NCBI GenBank assembly: GCA_026826555.1
Contig: JAKSZT010054399.1
Location: 8,699,559 to 8,763,558, forward strand
Length of the DNA stretch: 64,000 nt
Reading direction: 5' to 3'
Source: Tolypeutes matacus
Taxonomy: Eukaryota > Chordata > Mammalia > Cingulata > Chlamyphoridae
Shown here: one piece after another, positions 23,457-35,291 of the stretch
Numbering within the stretch: the stretch's first letter is position 1
How the letters are laid out: the number at the start of each line of letters is the position of its first letter
Translations under genes and position numbers: made by a program
The notes under the pieces: model-generated
Databases searched by the model: none
Told to the model about the DNA's origin: nothing
What the model saw: only the letters and a program-made list of their open reading frames with translations

Positions 23457-24329
23457 TTGTCCTTAAAAGAACTTCTTTCTTCAAAACTAAGGTCCAAAAA
23501 GATGCAAAAGTGGCCAATAAGCACATGAAAAGATATTCAAGATCATTAGTCATCAGGAAAATGCAAATCACAGCCACAATGAGATGTCACTTCACAGCCA
23601 CCAGAATGGCTATTATTAAAAGAACTGAAAATAGCAAGTGTTGGCCAGGATGTGGTGAAATTGAAACCCTCCTACATTGCTGGTAAGAATGTAAAATGGT
23701 GCAGCCACTGTGGAAAACAGTTTGGCTGTTCCTCAAAAAGTTAAACATAGAATTACCATGCTAGTAATGCCACTGCTAGGCATATACCAAAAAGACTTGA
23801 AAGCAGAGACTCAAACAGATATCTGTACACCAATGTTCATAGCGACCTTATTCACAAAGTCCAAAGAGTGGAAACAACCCAAGTGTCCACCAACAGATGA
23901 ATGGATAAGCAGACATGGTATATCCATACAATGGAATGTTACTCAGCCATAAAAAGGAATGACGTGCTATTACATGCTCCAATACATTGAAAAATATGTT
24001 GAACGCATATGTTTAGCGAAATATGGCAGAAGCAAAAGGACAGATGTTGTGTGATTCCACTTATATGACATATCCAGAATAAGCAAATTCTGACACAGAA
24101 AGTAGATTAGAATCCTAGGGGCCAGGGAGAGGGGAAATGGGGAATTATTGTTTAATGGATACAGAATTTCTATTTGGGGTCATGAAAAAGTCTTGTTAAG
24201 GGATTGGTGGTGATGGTAATACAACATTGGGAATATAATTAACAGCACTGAAGTATATAGTTAAAAATGTTAAAATGGGAAATTTTGTGTTACCAAACAA
24301 CAAAAAAATGCACTATAGAAATGTTCTAT
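23457..24329 (+). mobile_element. L1 3' end, sense, 5'-truncated
   Basis: Sense L1 ORF2 C-terminus (AGTGGCCAATAAGCACATGA, GTGGTGAAATTGAAACCCTC, CAATGGAATGTTACTCAGCC) and 3'-UTR (CACTTATATGACATATCCAG, TTAAAATGGGAAATTTTGTG). AAAGGCCTAT at 23447-23456 and 24330-24339 is a likely 10-bp TSD. About 30 bp of non-A sequence separates the A-rich end from the right TSD. Frames at 23438-23686 and 23710-23952 are ORF2 remnants. Confidence 0.85.
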
Positions 24330-24339
24330 AAAGGCCTAT

Positions 24340-25240
24340 GAAACTTAACATGGCTCCCACAGATCTCTACAAATTTCAGCACAACTCTATCTGTTTTTGG
24401 GTGATTATTATCACTACTCATTTCATAGCAGAGTTTATTTAAATATCCTATTTGATATTTTAACCTTCTTCTGTGTGTGAAAAATTCTCTGTTTTATTTG
24501 AACTATAGTTTTCTGGTTTTTGTTTTTAATTTTCCCTTATTACCCTTTGATTATTACTGGGGCTGAAGGAGAGGAAATAAATTTTTAATTAAAAAAGGAA
24601 TAAACAAAGAAAGGGGGAAAGAAGGTGATTTTTCGCAAAACTATCGTATTCAAAGGGAGCTGGGTTGAAGCATTCAATCCTTTATCACTGATTCAAAGAA
24701 AAATTTCAGAGAAATCTTTTTATACGTACCATTCATTTTTCTTGGGAAAGAGTAGAGAAAGTGGCTTGTTATATTTGTGCATTTTTGCAACATGATCTGA
24801 GTGGTATCACCTAGGGAGAAAAAATTATTCAAGTTCTCTTTTTTTCAGCAGTTGAGGTCACCTAAGAAAATCCTAAATTTAGTTTTCAGGCACCATCCAT
24901 ATGTAATGGTCATCACTAACATATTTTAAGTAGCATTAACCAATAGTAGGTTTCTGTAGATGATAAAGTGAAATGTGATAACTAACGATCAAAATACATA
25001 AATATTACATTTCACGTGTGTTGAACTTTTGTTTCAAAGAGGAGGATTATGTCTTGCTCAAAATTATGAATCTGTAATATCAGAAGTGGAGTTCTGTCAG
25101 TCTTTGGTTTTCCAGGTTTTCATCTGAGCTAGAATTGGTTAAAACTTTACTAACAGCAACTTTATTAATAATGTCCTCTAAATCAGTCTTCATAGTTGAC
25201 TTCCTGTGTAGTCAGATGAGCTTTATTATTTTTTTTAACT
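24340..25240. other. No recognisable feature
   Basis: AT-rich intergenic sequence with no coding, RNA or repeat identity seen. Confidence 0.5.
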
Positions 25241-25342
25241 TAACTTAAGTTGTGAAAAATAGCTGGAAATATTACCGCTAGTTCTAACTTGCAAACTACC
25301 AAGATGAGTGCCTCTGCTAACAGGCATCTTCTCCAAGAACCC

Positions 25343-25392
25343 TTGTTGCAGGGACTGCGCCCGTGTGGCGGTTTGATGAATCCCTGCAACAA
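25343..25392. other. Perfect 12-bp inverted repeat, 26-nt loop
   Basis: TTGTTGCAGGGA (25343-25354) pairs exactly with TCCCTGCAACAA (25381-25392). The loop is GC-rich and contains GCGCCCGTGTGGCGG. The surroundings (25250-25500) are repeat-free and CpG-containing. Confidence 0.85.
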
Positions 25393-25829
25393 AAACAAAC
25401 AGGGCGATCCAGAACTTCGTGTGTTTTTCGTCCACTCATGTCAAAACATCAGAAAACATGAGCTCTATATTTCCCTTCCCAGTTCACCCTAAAAGTTCAA
25501 GTAGGTCTCCGAGCTGCCAACCTCATGAGACTCATGATGAATTGTGGAAAGACCTGAGAATCCCAGAGAACTGAAAAAGAAACACTGAAAAGGCAGAGTG
25601 AGATTTCTGCAGACAAGGTTCAAGTCAACTTTTTCTTTAGGACTGTTCCTGTGTTCATCAAATAGGGAGAATAAATTTCCCCGTCATTTTACCCTCAGTG
25701 CCATTTTGACTCAAAACTTAGAAACAATAATCATATTACCCTGAAGAGTTTGCTGAGTGCTTTCACATACATCCTTCTAGGGAATCTCGAAACTGTGAGG
25801 AAGGATGCATTTTTTTCCCATTTTACAAA

Positions 25830-26005
25830 TTCTGGTTCCACCATTTACCAGCTGTGTGACCTTGAGCAAGTTACTGAACCTCTCTGTGTCTCACTTTTCT
25901 TTTGGAAAATTGGAACAATTTTAGTACTTATCTGAGAAAGGATTAATACATTGCATACTTAGGCCCACATTGGGCACATAGTAAAAGCTAGAGTATGAAT
26001 GCTAA
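25830..26005 (+). repeat. MIR SINE, sense
   Basis: TTCCACCATTTACCAGCTGT, GTGACCTTGAGCAAGTTACT, GAACCTCTCTGTGTCTCAC and GGGCACATAGTAAAAGCT are a well preserved MIR. Confidence 0.85.
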
Positions 26006-26009
26006 TTTA

Positions 26010-27465
26010 GTATAGCTTGGAAATTGAGGACCATAATGTGTGCTTTACGGAGAGTAAGTGGTTTTCCTTCACTCAAAGAATATTCAAAACCTTGGTCTCA
26101 TGACACCAAACTTAGCTTTTCTCCACTCTTTCAGACAGCCTCTGCTAAACTATCTTAATCGTCCTGATTAGTTAAGTGGACTAACATAGAAATTTAGCCA
26201 TCTTTTTAACAATTCTTCTCGGAGGCAATGTATTTGATTTCCAAAAAACATTTAGAATACAACTCACTAAAATCCGGGTGTGGGCTAAGGTGGAATGAAT
26301 TGAAGAAACATTTTATAGCAGAGGCAGGCCACTTAATTAATATGAACATTTAGGACAAGCCCTACGCAATGAATCTGATAGTATATTTTGTGCACTCAAG
26401 AGGTTTGACTAGCTCTATCCATTTGTAAAAAGCATTTAGAGCTTTGCTTTCAGAGCTTCCTGAGCATCTGGCAAGTTCATTCCTTCAGCAGTTGTCCTTG
26501 TCCTAATCAAAAGCAGCAAAAGGCATTTAGTTAGAACCTCCAGGTTGACAGCTGAATACCTTGAAACACTACTGACAATTTTCTTTCCTTGTAACTGCAA
26601 GTAGGTGAACGAGATCTCAATCACCTTTGTCCTGGGGAATGTTTAATTAAAGAAAACTACCAATTTAATATTTGCTACTGATTTATTTATTATTTACTCC
26701 ATTTATTTCAAATAGGAGAGGCAATTTTAGTCCACTTTTCCTCCCCCTGGCATATCTCTTTTCTGACCCCTCAAATACTTCCTTCAAAGATGGCTACTCC
26801 CAAGTCTGCCCCTCATGCCTGAATCCTGGTCACCTGCCACTCTCCCAAGTTCCTCTTCTAGGTGATGCAAGCCAATGAAATCTCTGCAGGAGTTCTGGGT
26901 ACTTGGTAGAAAAATAGAACATCATTTCAAAAAGGAGCCAAAGTACTTGCTACTCATGTATCTGAAAATATAGAGGAAGGAGGGTTACAATGCTTCTCTT
27001 TTTATCTGGTCGGCTTTAATGTAACCTCAAAGAAAGAAGTGGAGATAATTCTTATAGATATGGGTACAGAGATGACAGCTTACCTGTTGTACTTTGTTGG
27101 CCTTTCTGGCCTGAAGGAAGATGCTGGGAAAACAATTGATGGGCATTTTTTCCTTTGGTTGCAACTTTTCAATGCTTAGTAGAAATCTCTGTTTCTGAGT
27201 TTAGAGCTAAACTACTCCCTAAGAAAGCAAGCGTGAGTAAGGGCACATGCCATGCCCTACAAGAATCATACCTTTGCCGCTAATAATTGTTTCACTTCCC
27301 AGGCATCCACAACTTGTTCCTAATAAAGGACAAAGGAGACCACAGGAATTGAAAAGAGAAAAAGAGAAAATTATTTTCCAAATCACATTGGTGCTTACTT
27401 TGAAATGATTGACTATTTCCATGAGTGCAAGAGACTTAATCTGTCATGTTTGCTATACTGTTTCA
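26010..27465. other. No recognisable feature
   Basis: AT-rich intergenic sequence. Frames at 26436-26624, 26672-26878 and 27219-27422 show no domain. Confidence 0.5.
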
Positions 27466-27469
27466 GCAC

Positions 27470-27783
27470 CTGGAATGATTTTTTAATGACCATTCAGAAC
27501 TAGTGATTATTTAAAATAAGAAAGATATGTGTTAGTTGCATGAAACTTCATTCATTCATTCTTCCATTCAAGAAATATTTATTTAGAAGCTACCAATGCA
27601 CATGGAAGAATGAATGAATGAATGAATGAAGTTTTTAAAATATAAACAATTTAGAGGGTCATGCACTTGAATGTATTAGTATTTTGAATCAGCTATACCC
27701 AAAGATTGACAGGTCCTAGAATGATATTTTTTAACATTCATTCAGAGTTAATGAATATTTCAAATCTGAGAGGTGTGCACTAG
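27470..27783 (+). repeat. Diverged local duplication flanking the hairpin
   Basis: 27470-27538 (ACCTGGAATGATTTTTTAAT to TGTGTTAGT) and 27714-27783 (TCCTAGAATGATATTTTTTA to TGTGCACTAG) align at about 75% by eye. Both are preceded by GCTATAC. The hairpin lies between them. Confidence 0.5.
27543..27634. other. Long inverted repeat built on an L2-like CATT tail
   Basis: Left arm 27543-27567 (starts AAACTTCATTCATT) is exactly complementary to the right arm 27602-27634, except that the right arm carries two extra TGAA units. Loop of 34 nt. The left arm reads like the antisense tip of an L2 or MIR (CATTCATT, then AAGAAATATTTATTTAG). Confidence 0.85.
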
Positions 27784-28334
27784 AGAAAGTTGAGTAAATA
27801 CATATTACAATATTCTAACAGGTACTGCCGATAATTTTATTTCAGTCACATTCGACAAAAGCTCTTCCAAATGTTTCTGAATATATGTAGATATGAATAT
27901 ATTTAATGAGCTTAAATTTGAATTGTATCATGTGATGTGAATGCTTTAGTGTTTGGCATTGATTCTGTTTATATCGCAATCATAGAATTGTTTAAAGTTA
28001 ACCAATTTAAATAAGAGTTATGCCCTTATTATGACCTTTTTTGTTAAAAGATTAAAAAAATGAAACCCTAAAAATTTAGTAGCAGATGCTTATTTGATTT
28101 TTAAACAATTTAAATAATTTTTTAAACTAATTTGATATCTAAACTTATTCATTTTTGCCATTATTTTAAAAATCTGTCCATATTTATCTAAAACATTTCA
28201 ATAGCTGTTTTGATTACCCCATGAAAATAGAATTAATTACATTTTATAAGCATGAACCTTTGCAAACTTACAGAGTTACGGATTTAAACATGACCTTGGG
28301 AACTAACTTTGGTTTGACTCTGAATCCTTTGATC

Positions 28335-28735
28335 TATCTGCCTTTTTTTAATTTAAAAAAAACAACTTTTTGACCATCTTATTATTAATGCCTTGCATTG
28401 GTGTGATACATTTGTTACAATTGATGAAAGCACATTTTTATGTTTGTACTATTAACTATAGTCCATTGTTTAACTTGGGGTTCACTGTATTGTGCAGTTC
28501 CATGGATTTTTCATTCTAATACTCTATATACAACCTACCATTTCCCTTTTTAACCATTAACATTCAGTTAAATAGTTCAGTGCTGTTAATTATACCCACA
28601 GTGTTGTGTTACCATCACCACGATCTGTTTCCATATAGAAACTCTGTATATTTAAACCTTATCTCCCTATTCCCTATCCCCACCCCGTCCCTGGTAATCT
28701 ATATTCTAGATTCTGACTCTATGAGTTTGCCTTTT
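28335..28735 (-). mobile_element. L1 3'-UTR fragment, antisense
   Basis: ATGCCTTGCATTGGTGTGAT, CTATAGTCCATTGTTTAAC, GGGGTTCACTGTATTGTGCA, GTGTTACCATCACCACGATC and CCCTGGTAATCTATATTCTA are antisense L1 3'-UTR. Confidence 0.75.
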
Positions 28736-28739
28736 GTTG

Positions 28740-30000
28740 TTGTTAAAAGAAATTCATTTAGTTAAAAGACATTTTATGAAAGGTAATTGGTACCCACGTT
28801 GTGTTGGGAAACCCACAGATTAATACCAAAAATGCTGTTAAGTAAAAAAGCCAGAGTTAAGCTTTGTTTTAACGTGGCTCCCTAAATAGCAAATCTCTAT
28901 TTTTTTATATCTGTTACCGTTTATGCCAATCAAAATGTCTTCTAAACTTTCGTTTTTCCAAATCTAAAAATGTTTGTCCCAGGCATCTGATTGCCATTGA
29001 CTCCAATACCTATTTTACTACAAAGCAAAGCACTGCCTGTCAGCAGGGTCTAGATCAACATTGGGATGATTTGGCTTCCTAGTTATTTCCCTTCTTTTTA
29101 CCTTTTTTCTTTTTTCCTCCTCTCCCCTCTTTCTCTTCCCGGCCCTCCTCTCTCTCTCCCTCTCCCTCTCCCTCTCTGAGCAAATGATTAAATGTTTGAG
29201 CAGTCCAAACCACAGAAATGATAGAATGGTTACTAAATTCAGGGTTTCCACCTCCTATTTCCAGAGAACTGGTTTAGTCCCATACAGGAAATTGCTTTCT
29301 AGGTTTGGTTGGCCATCCATACCTGGATGACATTTCATTCCTAGTCCAATATGAGGACCTTCAGACATGCATGGTGGTTTAACTTGTCTCCTTATATATT
29401 TACACGACACTTCTATGATATCTAATAGCCTCCAGAAGTGCTTTCATCCGTAGTTATAAGTGGGAATTGGCTGATCAGACAGGTAATGCACAGAATGAAG
29501 AATCAGGTTATTGCTTAAAGGCAGTACAAAGGATTCATTTTAATTGTTCCACAAATGTGAAAAGGTTTGGAACCACAAAAGTTCTGTTGACACATAGAAA
29601 ACGGATATGTGTATATGTATTTTAGGAAAATAAATGCATAGAATGGTGAATTGTCTCCCAGGAGAGAAGGCTTGCATCTTTTGGAATAAACAAATGTATA
29701 CTTTAAGAGTTCCTCTGGACACAGACATTTTCTCTAAATGAACATGCATTTGCTTGTCTGAGTATATACAATGTGGTTTTATTCACAAACTGCAGAATTT
29801 CCTAAAATTTCCCAGAAACTGGCATGTATACAGTAAGTTTCTCATTTCTTCCACAGCCTCAAGGCGTTTCAGTTCAACAGATCTGCAGTGATTATTTGTT
29901 GGGGACAAGGTGCCTAGTAAGGGAAGACTGTGGGGGAACTAAAGAATAGTAACACCCACTCCTTACCTGTAAGCACCTACATAAATGGATGAGTCAGGTA
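28740..30000. other. Unassigned, with a CT-rich tract
   Basis: AT-rich sequence. A pyrimidine tract at 29090-29178 includes CTCTCCC-type repeats and gives a spurious Arg/Glu-rich antisense frame (29018-29251). Confidence 0.5.
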
Positions 30001-30004
30001 CAAA

Positions 30005-30180
30005 GAGAGCCATGGTAAAAGCTGTGGTCTGACAATGACTTCTTCTATGATTCTGTACAAGTGATTCAACCTTTCCACATTCTGTTAACCCTGGATAAAA
30101 GGAGAATAAAACTCTTCCCATGAGTTGTATGAAGATATCCTTCAGAGAATTTACATAAAAGTCATTGCTATTATGATCTG
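30005..30180 (+). repeat. MIR SINE, sense
   Basis: GTACAAGTGATTCAACCTTT, GGATAAAAGGAGAATAAAAC and CCATGAGTTGTATGAAGATA follow MIR. Confidence 0.55.
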
Positions 30181-30299
30181 TCTTAATTTACTTGAATTAA
30201 TTTAATCTATTTCTACCAATATATTGTCAATGTATGATACAACACACACACATACACACCCCTTCTGGGGAAGAATAGGCAGCACATCCTCCCAGTTGA

Positions 30300-30530
30300 T
30301 TAGCTTAAAGAAACAACATCGGTGTCCCTGATAGAATGTCTTCAGTCTGCTGCGTGAAATGAGTGTCCATTTTGCCCCACTTTCGTGGTGGAGGGTTCCC
30401 GGTGCTTGCCGAGCACGATTTCAATGCAGAAACATGTGTATGCTTGCCTTTCTTCGTAGAGCACTCAAATTAAATTGACTTGCTGGCTAAAGTTAGAGAA
30501 AATCCTTTTCTAGCTTCTTTCTACCACTCA
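30300..30530. promoter_or_regulatory. Candidate conserved noncoding element
   Basis: Repeat-free, CpG-containing patch: TTTCGTGGTGGAGGGTTCCC, GGTGCTTGCCGAGCACGATT and AATTAAATTGACTTGCTGGC. TGCTTGCCGAGCA is a near-palindrome. Function not known. Confidence 0.25.
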
Positions 30531-30539
30531 ATAAATTAT

Positions 30540-32815
30540 TACAGTCTGTGCACCAAACACAAATTACATGCTTTATTAGTATGTTCTGCAGCAACCTCAA
30601 AACCACCAGTGTTTACATGTGCTGCACGCATGCACTTTGGGGCTTTTTAATAGTTGGTTGACAAGAGATTAAAGGCAGAAATATGGCATTTTATTAAAGC
30701 AAACATATCCGTATGCCTACCATGATAAAATGATCTAGTTTTCTTCAGACACAAAAGTTTCTGTTGAGTGATACCTTTGAAACTCCTTGAGGGCACCCTA
30801 TTATTCACTTCCCTCAACAGAGAGCAGCTGCAAATGGTCTCCAATTTTCAAAGAGTATTGCCTGGTCATTCTTTACTGTCAAAATGAAGAAGAGCATAAA
30901 AGTTAAGTCAATAAAGTAATATGAAATGCTTAATATAAAAATTCAGGAATGAATGATTAACCATTAAAAACTTACAGTAGCTATTTCATCCAGGAAAAAA
31001 AAAATTAACATTTCCCCTGAAACCTATTAACACTCCTTGTAAACAATATTCTTTTTTGAAATATATGACCTTTCTTAATGCTCTCCACACTCGTGGCATT
31101 TTTCTTACATCCACTTTACCTCTACTGATATGAACTTGAATTCCTCAGGAGAGAGTGCTCCAAGCCCCTTCCTCAGAAATATATATTCCACACAAATGTG
31201 CTAATCCATGTCGAATGCCCACACTGACAACCTGTTGTTGCTGATCCAACCCCAAAATTGTAGAATTTGTCGGAGGACAAACATGAGGCAAAAGATAACA
31301 CTGCCTACTTTTGCACCCTCAGCTTCCTTATAAACCTACAAAGATGTGGAAATGGCACTCTTCTCTGCATTTGCCAGATTGACAATTATGAAAATTTGTG
31401 TAAATGCCTCTTTTCTCTTGCATTCATCTTTTCTTGGCTATATCCATCTCTAGTCTTTGTCTCTCCAGTATTCTCATATAAAGGGCCATATACAGAGAAA
31501 AGTAGATGTAAAAGATGTTTCTCCACATTTTTTGAGGAAACTATTTTAAAAGACCAGCATTTAAATTGGTTTAATATTTCTTTTCAAAATTAAATCAGAG
31601 AGAAAGCAAGACTATTCAGGACCTGTCCTAAATTCAATATTTTTGTACACTCATGTTGCTAAGAAAGCTATATATGTGAAGAATGATTTTGATTGCAAAT
31701 TGTAAAATTTTTCAAAACAATGTTCTTGAAACATCCGAGAAGACTACTACTGCATCATTCTCAGATGACCAACACTGGGGTTGGGGCAAGTTGGTTAACA
31801 TGAGAGATGAGTGAGTATGCTTTGGTTTGGGGAATAAACCTCATCCTGCAGGAGTTTAAAGCGTTCCAGTTAATTATTCCTTTCACAGAATCCATAAGGT
31901 TTAACGTATACCGTGACTGACCAATTCCTAGAATTTCTCTTCCAAAAATCGTACTAAGATATCCAGGTCCTTCCTGGTAGGGAGACAGGAAGCACAGTGA
32001 TGGTGCCTTCATTTGGTTATTAAGTACTTGTTTAAGAACCATTCTGCTCTTGAGGAACACTTCAAAGAAAACATGAGGCATTGGCAAGAAAGAACTGAAG
32101 AATGTGATTGCATTCTGGACAATAATACTCAAATGCTTTAGGTAAGCCTAGATGGAATGAGGAATGTGTGGTATGTTTGTTTGTTTGCCCTACACTGATA
32201 TATTTTTTTAAATCAATCACAGAAAAGCCCCTTCATGAAATCCACAATTTATCTGCCAAATCATCACACTTGATGGGCCCAGCCTCGCCGTTCCTACCCT
32301 ATGGGAATAATTTCCGTGATATTCTGGGGGAGGTGGGGTCAGTTAAGATTTACAGTCCTCCCTCTATCTCTGCTAACTTTTGGAGTTATCGTCTCCTGGT
32401 ATTCTCTTCTGTCAGCCATTCCAGTGCAAATTTAAAATGATAAACTTTAGTTAGATAATCACACTTTTTTTTCATGCCGTTTACTTATTAAAATACAAGT
32501 GACAAAGATGTAGTTCTTCTGGTAGGTTGGTAGCTATGTTGTTGAAGTTTTGGTTTGGTTTTATCTTGTTGGTGCTTATGACCTAAGTTGTGTGACACAG
32601 TCTTGAAGAGTAAACCCGCTTGCAGCCATGAGATTAAAGAATGTGGAAGCAGTGGCTCTGAACAAAAACATAATTATGAAAAGCCTGACAATATTTATTT
32701 TCTCCCATCTCTTTAACCGAGGCCCCAAAATGTAAGTTTTTTTCATCATCTTTGTTCACTATCAAACCAAAAAAAATCACCATGATTATTTTTAAATGTT
32801 GCATTGTCACCTTAT
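30540..32815. other. No recognisable gene
   Basis: Mostly unassigned. Frames at 31267-31593 and 31761-32132 are 108 and 123 codons with no domain and no splice or promoter context I trust. They look like chance. Confidence 0.45.
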
Positions 32816-32819
32816 AAAT

Positions 32820-33660
32820 ATTTGCAAATGATACCAAATTCCTTCCTTCCTTTTTCCCTTCCTGTCTTTCTTTCTTCTTTCCACAAACACCCAGTGAACC
32901 CTTTGGATGTTTTTATACACACACGTACCAGTTTTTCACTAGGTGTTAAAAACACAAGGGCAAAATTATACATCCATCCTGACCTCAAAGAAATTACGAT
33001 CCAGTTTGATTAAGGATAAATACAAGGTTATGTTCAGGTAAGCCCCAAGGCTCTCCCACCCACTCTGGACCCAAAGGGACAATTGCCTGGAGTCCCTATG
33101 GGGGACAACAAGAGGGACCCAGGCAAAGGGAGGCACATGGGCAAAGGCCCAGAGACACAGGACCCCAAAGCCCATTGGAATAACAAGAAACTACTTTCCA
33201 TGAATGAAGTAGGAAATAACCAGAGACAAGACTGGGGAATTAAACCAGAGCCTGGTTATGCAAAGCATGAATGCAAACACACTGTGTGGGTCAATTTTAC
33301 ATCCCTAAGCCCTGTGAGGACTACAGGAGAACTCTATGGTGCAGCCATTGCCTTCTAGAGTCTTAGAATCAAATAAGAAAGAAAATACCAAAAGGGGGAG
33401 GAGGCCAAACAGACTGCATATGTGGACAACAAGGGGAAAGAGGATTGAAAAGATCAAGCCAGAAGGAAGCCTTAAATTTAATGCTGCAGCTCAAAGGGTG
33501 TCCATCTAAGTTCTTAAACAGAAAGGTAAAAGTATTAAGGTGATGTGTTAGTGTTGAAAAAAGGAGAGTAGGAGGATGTTTAGAAGAGCAGGAAAAAGGA
33601 GGAACAATGAGGTCATTTTTGCAGTAAATCAGATTGCATGATCTGGTAGACATTCGATTA
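32820..33660 (-). mobile_element. L2 LINE, antisense, old
   Basis: CCATCCTGACCTCAAAGAAA, GGGCAAAGGCCCAGAGACAC, AAGGGTGTCCATCTAAGTTC, GGAGGATGTTTAGAAGAGCA and ATTTTTGCAGTAAATC follow the antisense L2 3' region in order. Highly diverged. Confidence 0.55.
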
Positions 33661-33866
33661 AAAAGAAAAAGTCAAATAAGATATTTTTAAAAGACAGGAT
33701 CTGTTTCAAGAATCAATTGAGAAGAGGAGCAAGTCAGAGAGAAATTCAGCTGTTAAATCTGGGACTCTCATCATAGAAACAGAATAGTTAGGAAAACAAA
33801 AACAAAAACTCAGCCTAGGAAATTCAGACAAAGGAAGAGATTTTTATTCTAAACATTTTCAGGATC

Positions 33867-34033
33867 TTCCTTCCTTCCTTCCTTCCTTCCTTCCTTCCTT
33901 CCTTCCTTCCTTCCTTCCTTCCTTCCTTCCTTCCTTCCTTCCTTCCTTCCTTCCTCCCTCCCTTCCTTCTTTCCTTCCTTCCTCTCTCTCCCCCTCCCTG
34001 GCTCCCTTCCTTCCTTCCTTTTTTCTTTCTTAT
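33867..34033 (+). repeat. TTCC (GGAA) microsatellite
   Basis: 22 uninterrupted TTCC units at 33867-33954, then an impure CCTCC/TTCC/CTCTCT tail to about 34033. Read in antisense it gives a spurious 64-codon frame of repeated Lys-Glu-Gly-Arg. Multiple GGAA cores can bind ETS factors; use here is unknown. Confidence 0.95.
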
Positions 34034-34134
34034 TTCTCCCCAAAGACAGTGATATTTGGGTGTGCCATTATTATTATAAATTGAATGTGTTCAAAATAGA
34101 TTTCATCATCTTTCCTTTTCCAAACCCTCTATAT

Positions 34135-34595
34135 TTATCAAGGTTCTTAATGACAAACAAACAGAATCTACCCTGATTAATTTAGCAGAAAAGGAATTGA
34201 AAATTTATTAGAGATAATTGGACCCTCCAGAAAGACCAGCAAGCAAGGACTGGAAGGTCTTCAGTTTGCAACAGCATTCGATCCACACAAACCATAGGGG
34301 TTAGTCCAGCCTTGCCCAGAGGTCACTCTTGCTCAACTGTACCAACACTGCAGTCCATACCAGGGAGACCTTGGCTTGGGCACAGCAGCCCTGCTTTTGT
34401 TGCCTCCAAAGAGCAACACAGCTCTGACTCCAGTCTTGCCAAAAGGTGGATTCTGTACTTACTACCACGTCTGCATAAAGGCAAACAAGGGTGCAGATGA
34501 TTGCCCAAACCTAAGTCACCTGAGGGTGCTCTATTGGCAAGGAAGCCTGGGGAAAATGAGTGCTGTCTTCTACTGTGTGAAACAGATTGCTAATG
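34135..34595 (-). mobile_element. Probable old LTR, antisense, family uncertain
   Basis: AGGTTCTTAATGACAAACAA, GATTAATTTAGCAGAAAAGG and AATTGAAAATTTATTAGAG have the antisense end structure of an old LTR. GC-richer than its flanks. Short frames in both strands show no domain. Confidence 0.4.
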
Positions 34596-34604
34596 TGGGA
34601 AGTT

Positions 34605-35000
34605 CTTTGTTTCAGTTACAATGGCCATATACAATTTATCCCAAAGCTTAGTGGTGTAAAACAACTATTTTTATGGCCAAGGCATCTGGGCTCAGGAATT
34701 CAGCAGGATACTGTGGGCACTCTGCTCCATACTGTCTAGGGTTTTAGCTGGAGACCCGAAGGCTGAAGGCTGGAATACCCTTTAGGTCCCTTCCCTCAAG
34801 TGTCTGGTGGTTGACGCTGGCCATTTCTCGCCATGTTGCTTCCCCGTGGGATTTCTCCACATGGGCTAGATCAGTGGCTCAATTCCAAAGCTGCACATCT
34901 CAAAAGTGAAAGAGAACCAGAAAGAAGCCATCCGCCTTCTATGACTTAGCCTCTGATGTCTTGCAGCATCATTTCTGCCACATTCCATTCATTCAAAGTA
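34605..35000 (-). mobile_element. MLT1/MaLR-like LTR, antisense
   Basis: ACAATTTATCCCAAAGCTTA, GTGGTGTAAAACAACTA, TCTGGGCTCAGGAATTCAGC, CTTCCCCGTGGGATTTCTCC and TTCTATGACTTAGCCTCTG follow the order of old MLT1-like LTRs. Subfamily uncertain. Confidence 0.5.
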
Positions 35001-35291
35001 TGGAAGGATGTTAAGCTTCTGGAGCATTATGTGAGACTGAAAATTTTGCTGTGGCCATTTTTTGGAAAATATCATCTGTCACACTATTCAAACACAGGAA
35101 AGGTGTTTGAAAGATACTTGGCAGCCATCAACATGAAAAATTTCTACTAAATCCATTCTTTTAAGGTATGTTAGGTTACCTTCTACAGCAGTAAAAACAC
35201 CTTCTTCGTTGAGTTCTAGGGCTACACAGTGCAATGAGTGAGCAATATGTTATCTAATTTAATCATCATGAAGTGAAGGATATAAACAGGG

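Noticed and set aside
23438..23952. Frames with reverse-transcriptase C-terminal likeness
   Set aside because: Decayed L1 ORF2 in a 5'-truncated insertion; not a functional gene.
29018..29251. Antisense Arg/Glu-rich frame
   Set aside because: Driven by a CT-rich simple tract.
31761..32132. 123-codon antisense frame
   Set aside because: No domain, no repeat identity, and its length is within chance for 64 kb.
33849..34043. Antisense frame of repeated Lys-Glu-Gly-Arg
   Set aside because: Translation of the GGAA microsatellite, not a gene.
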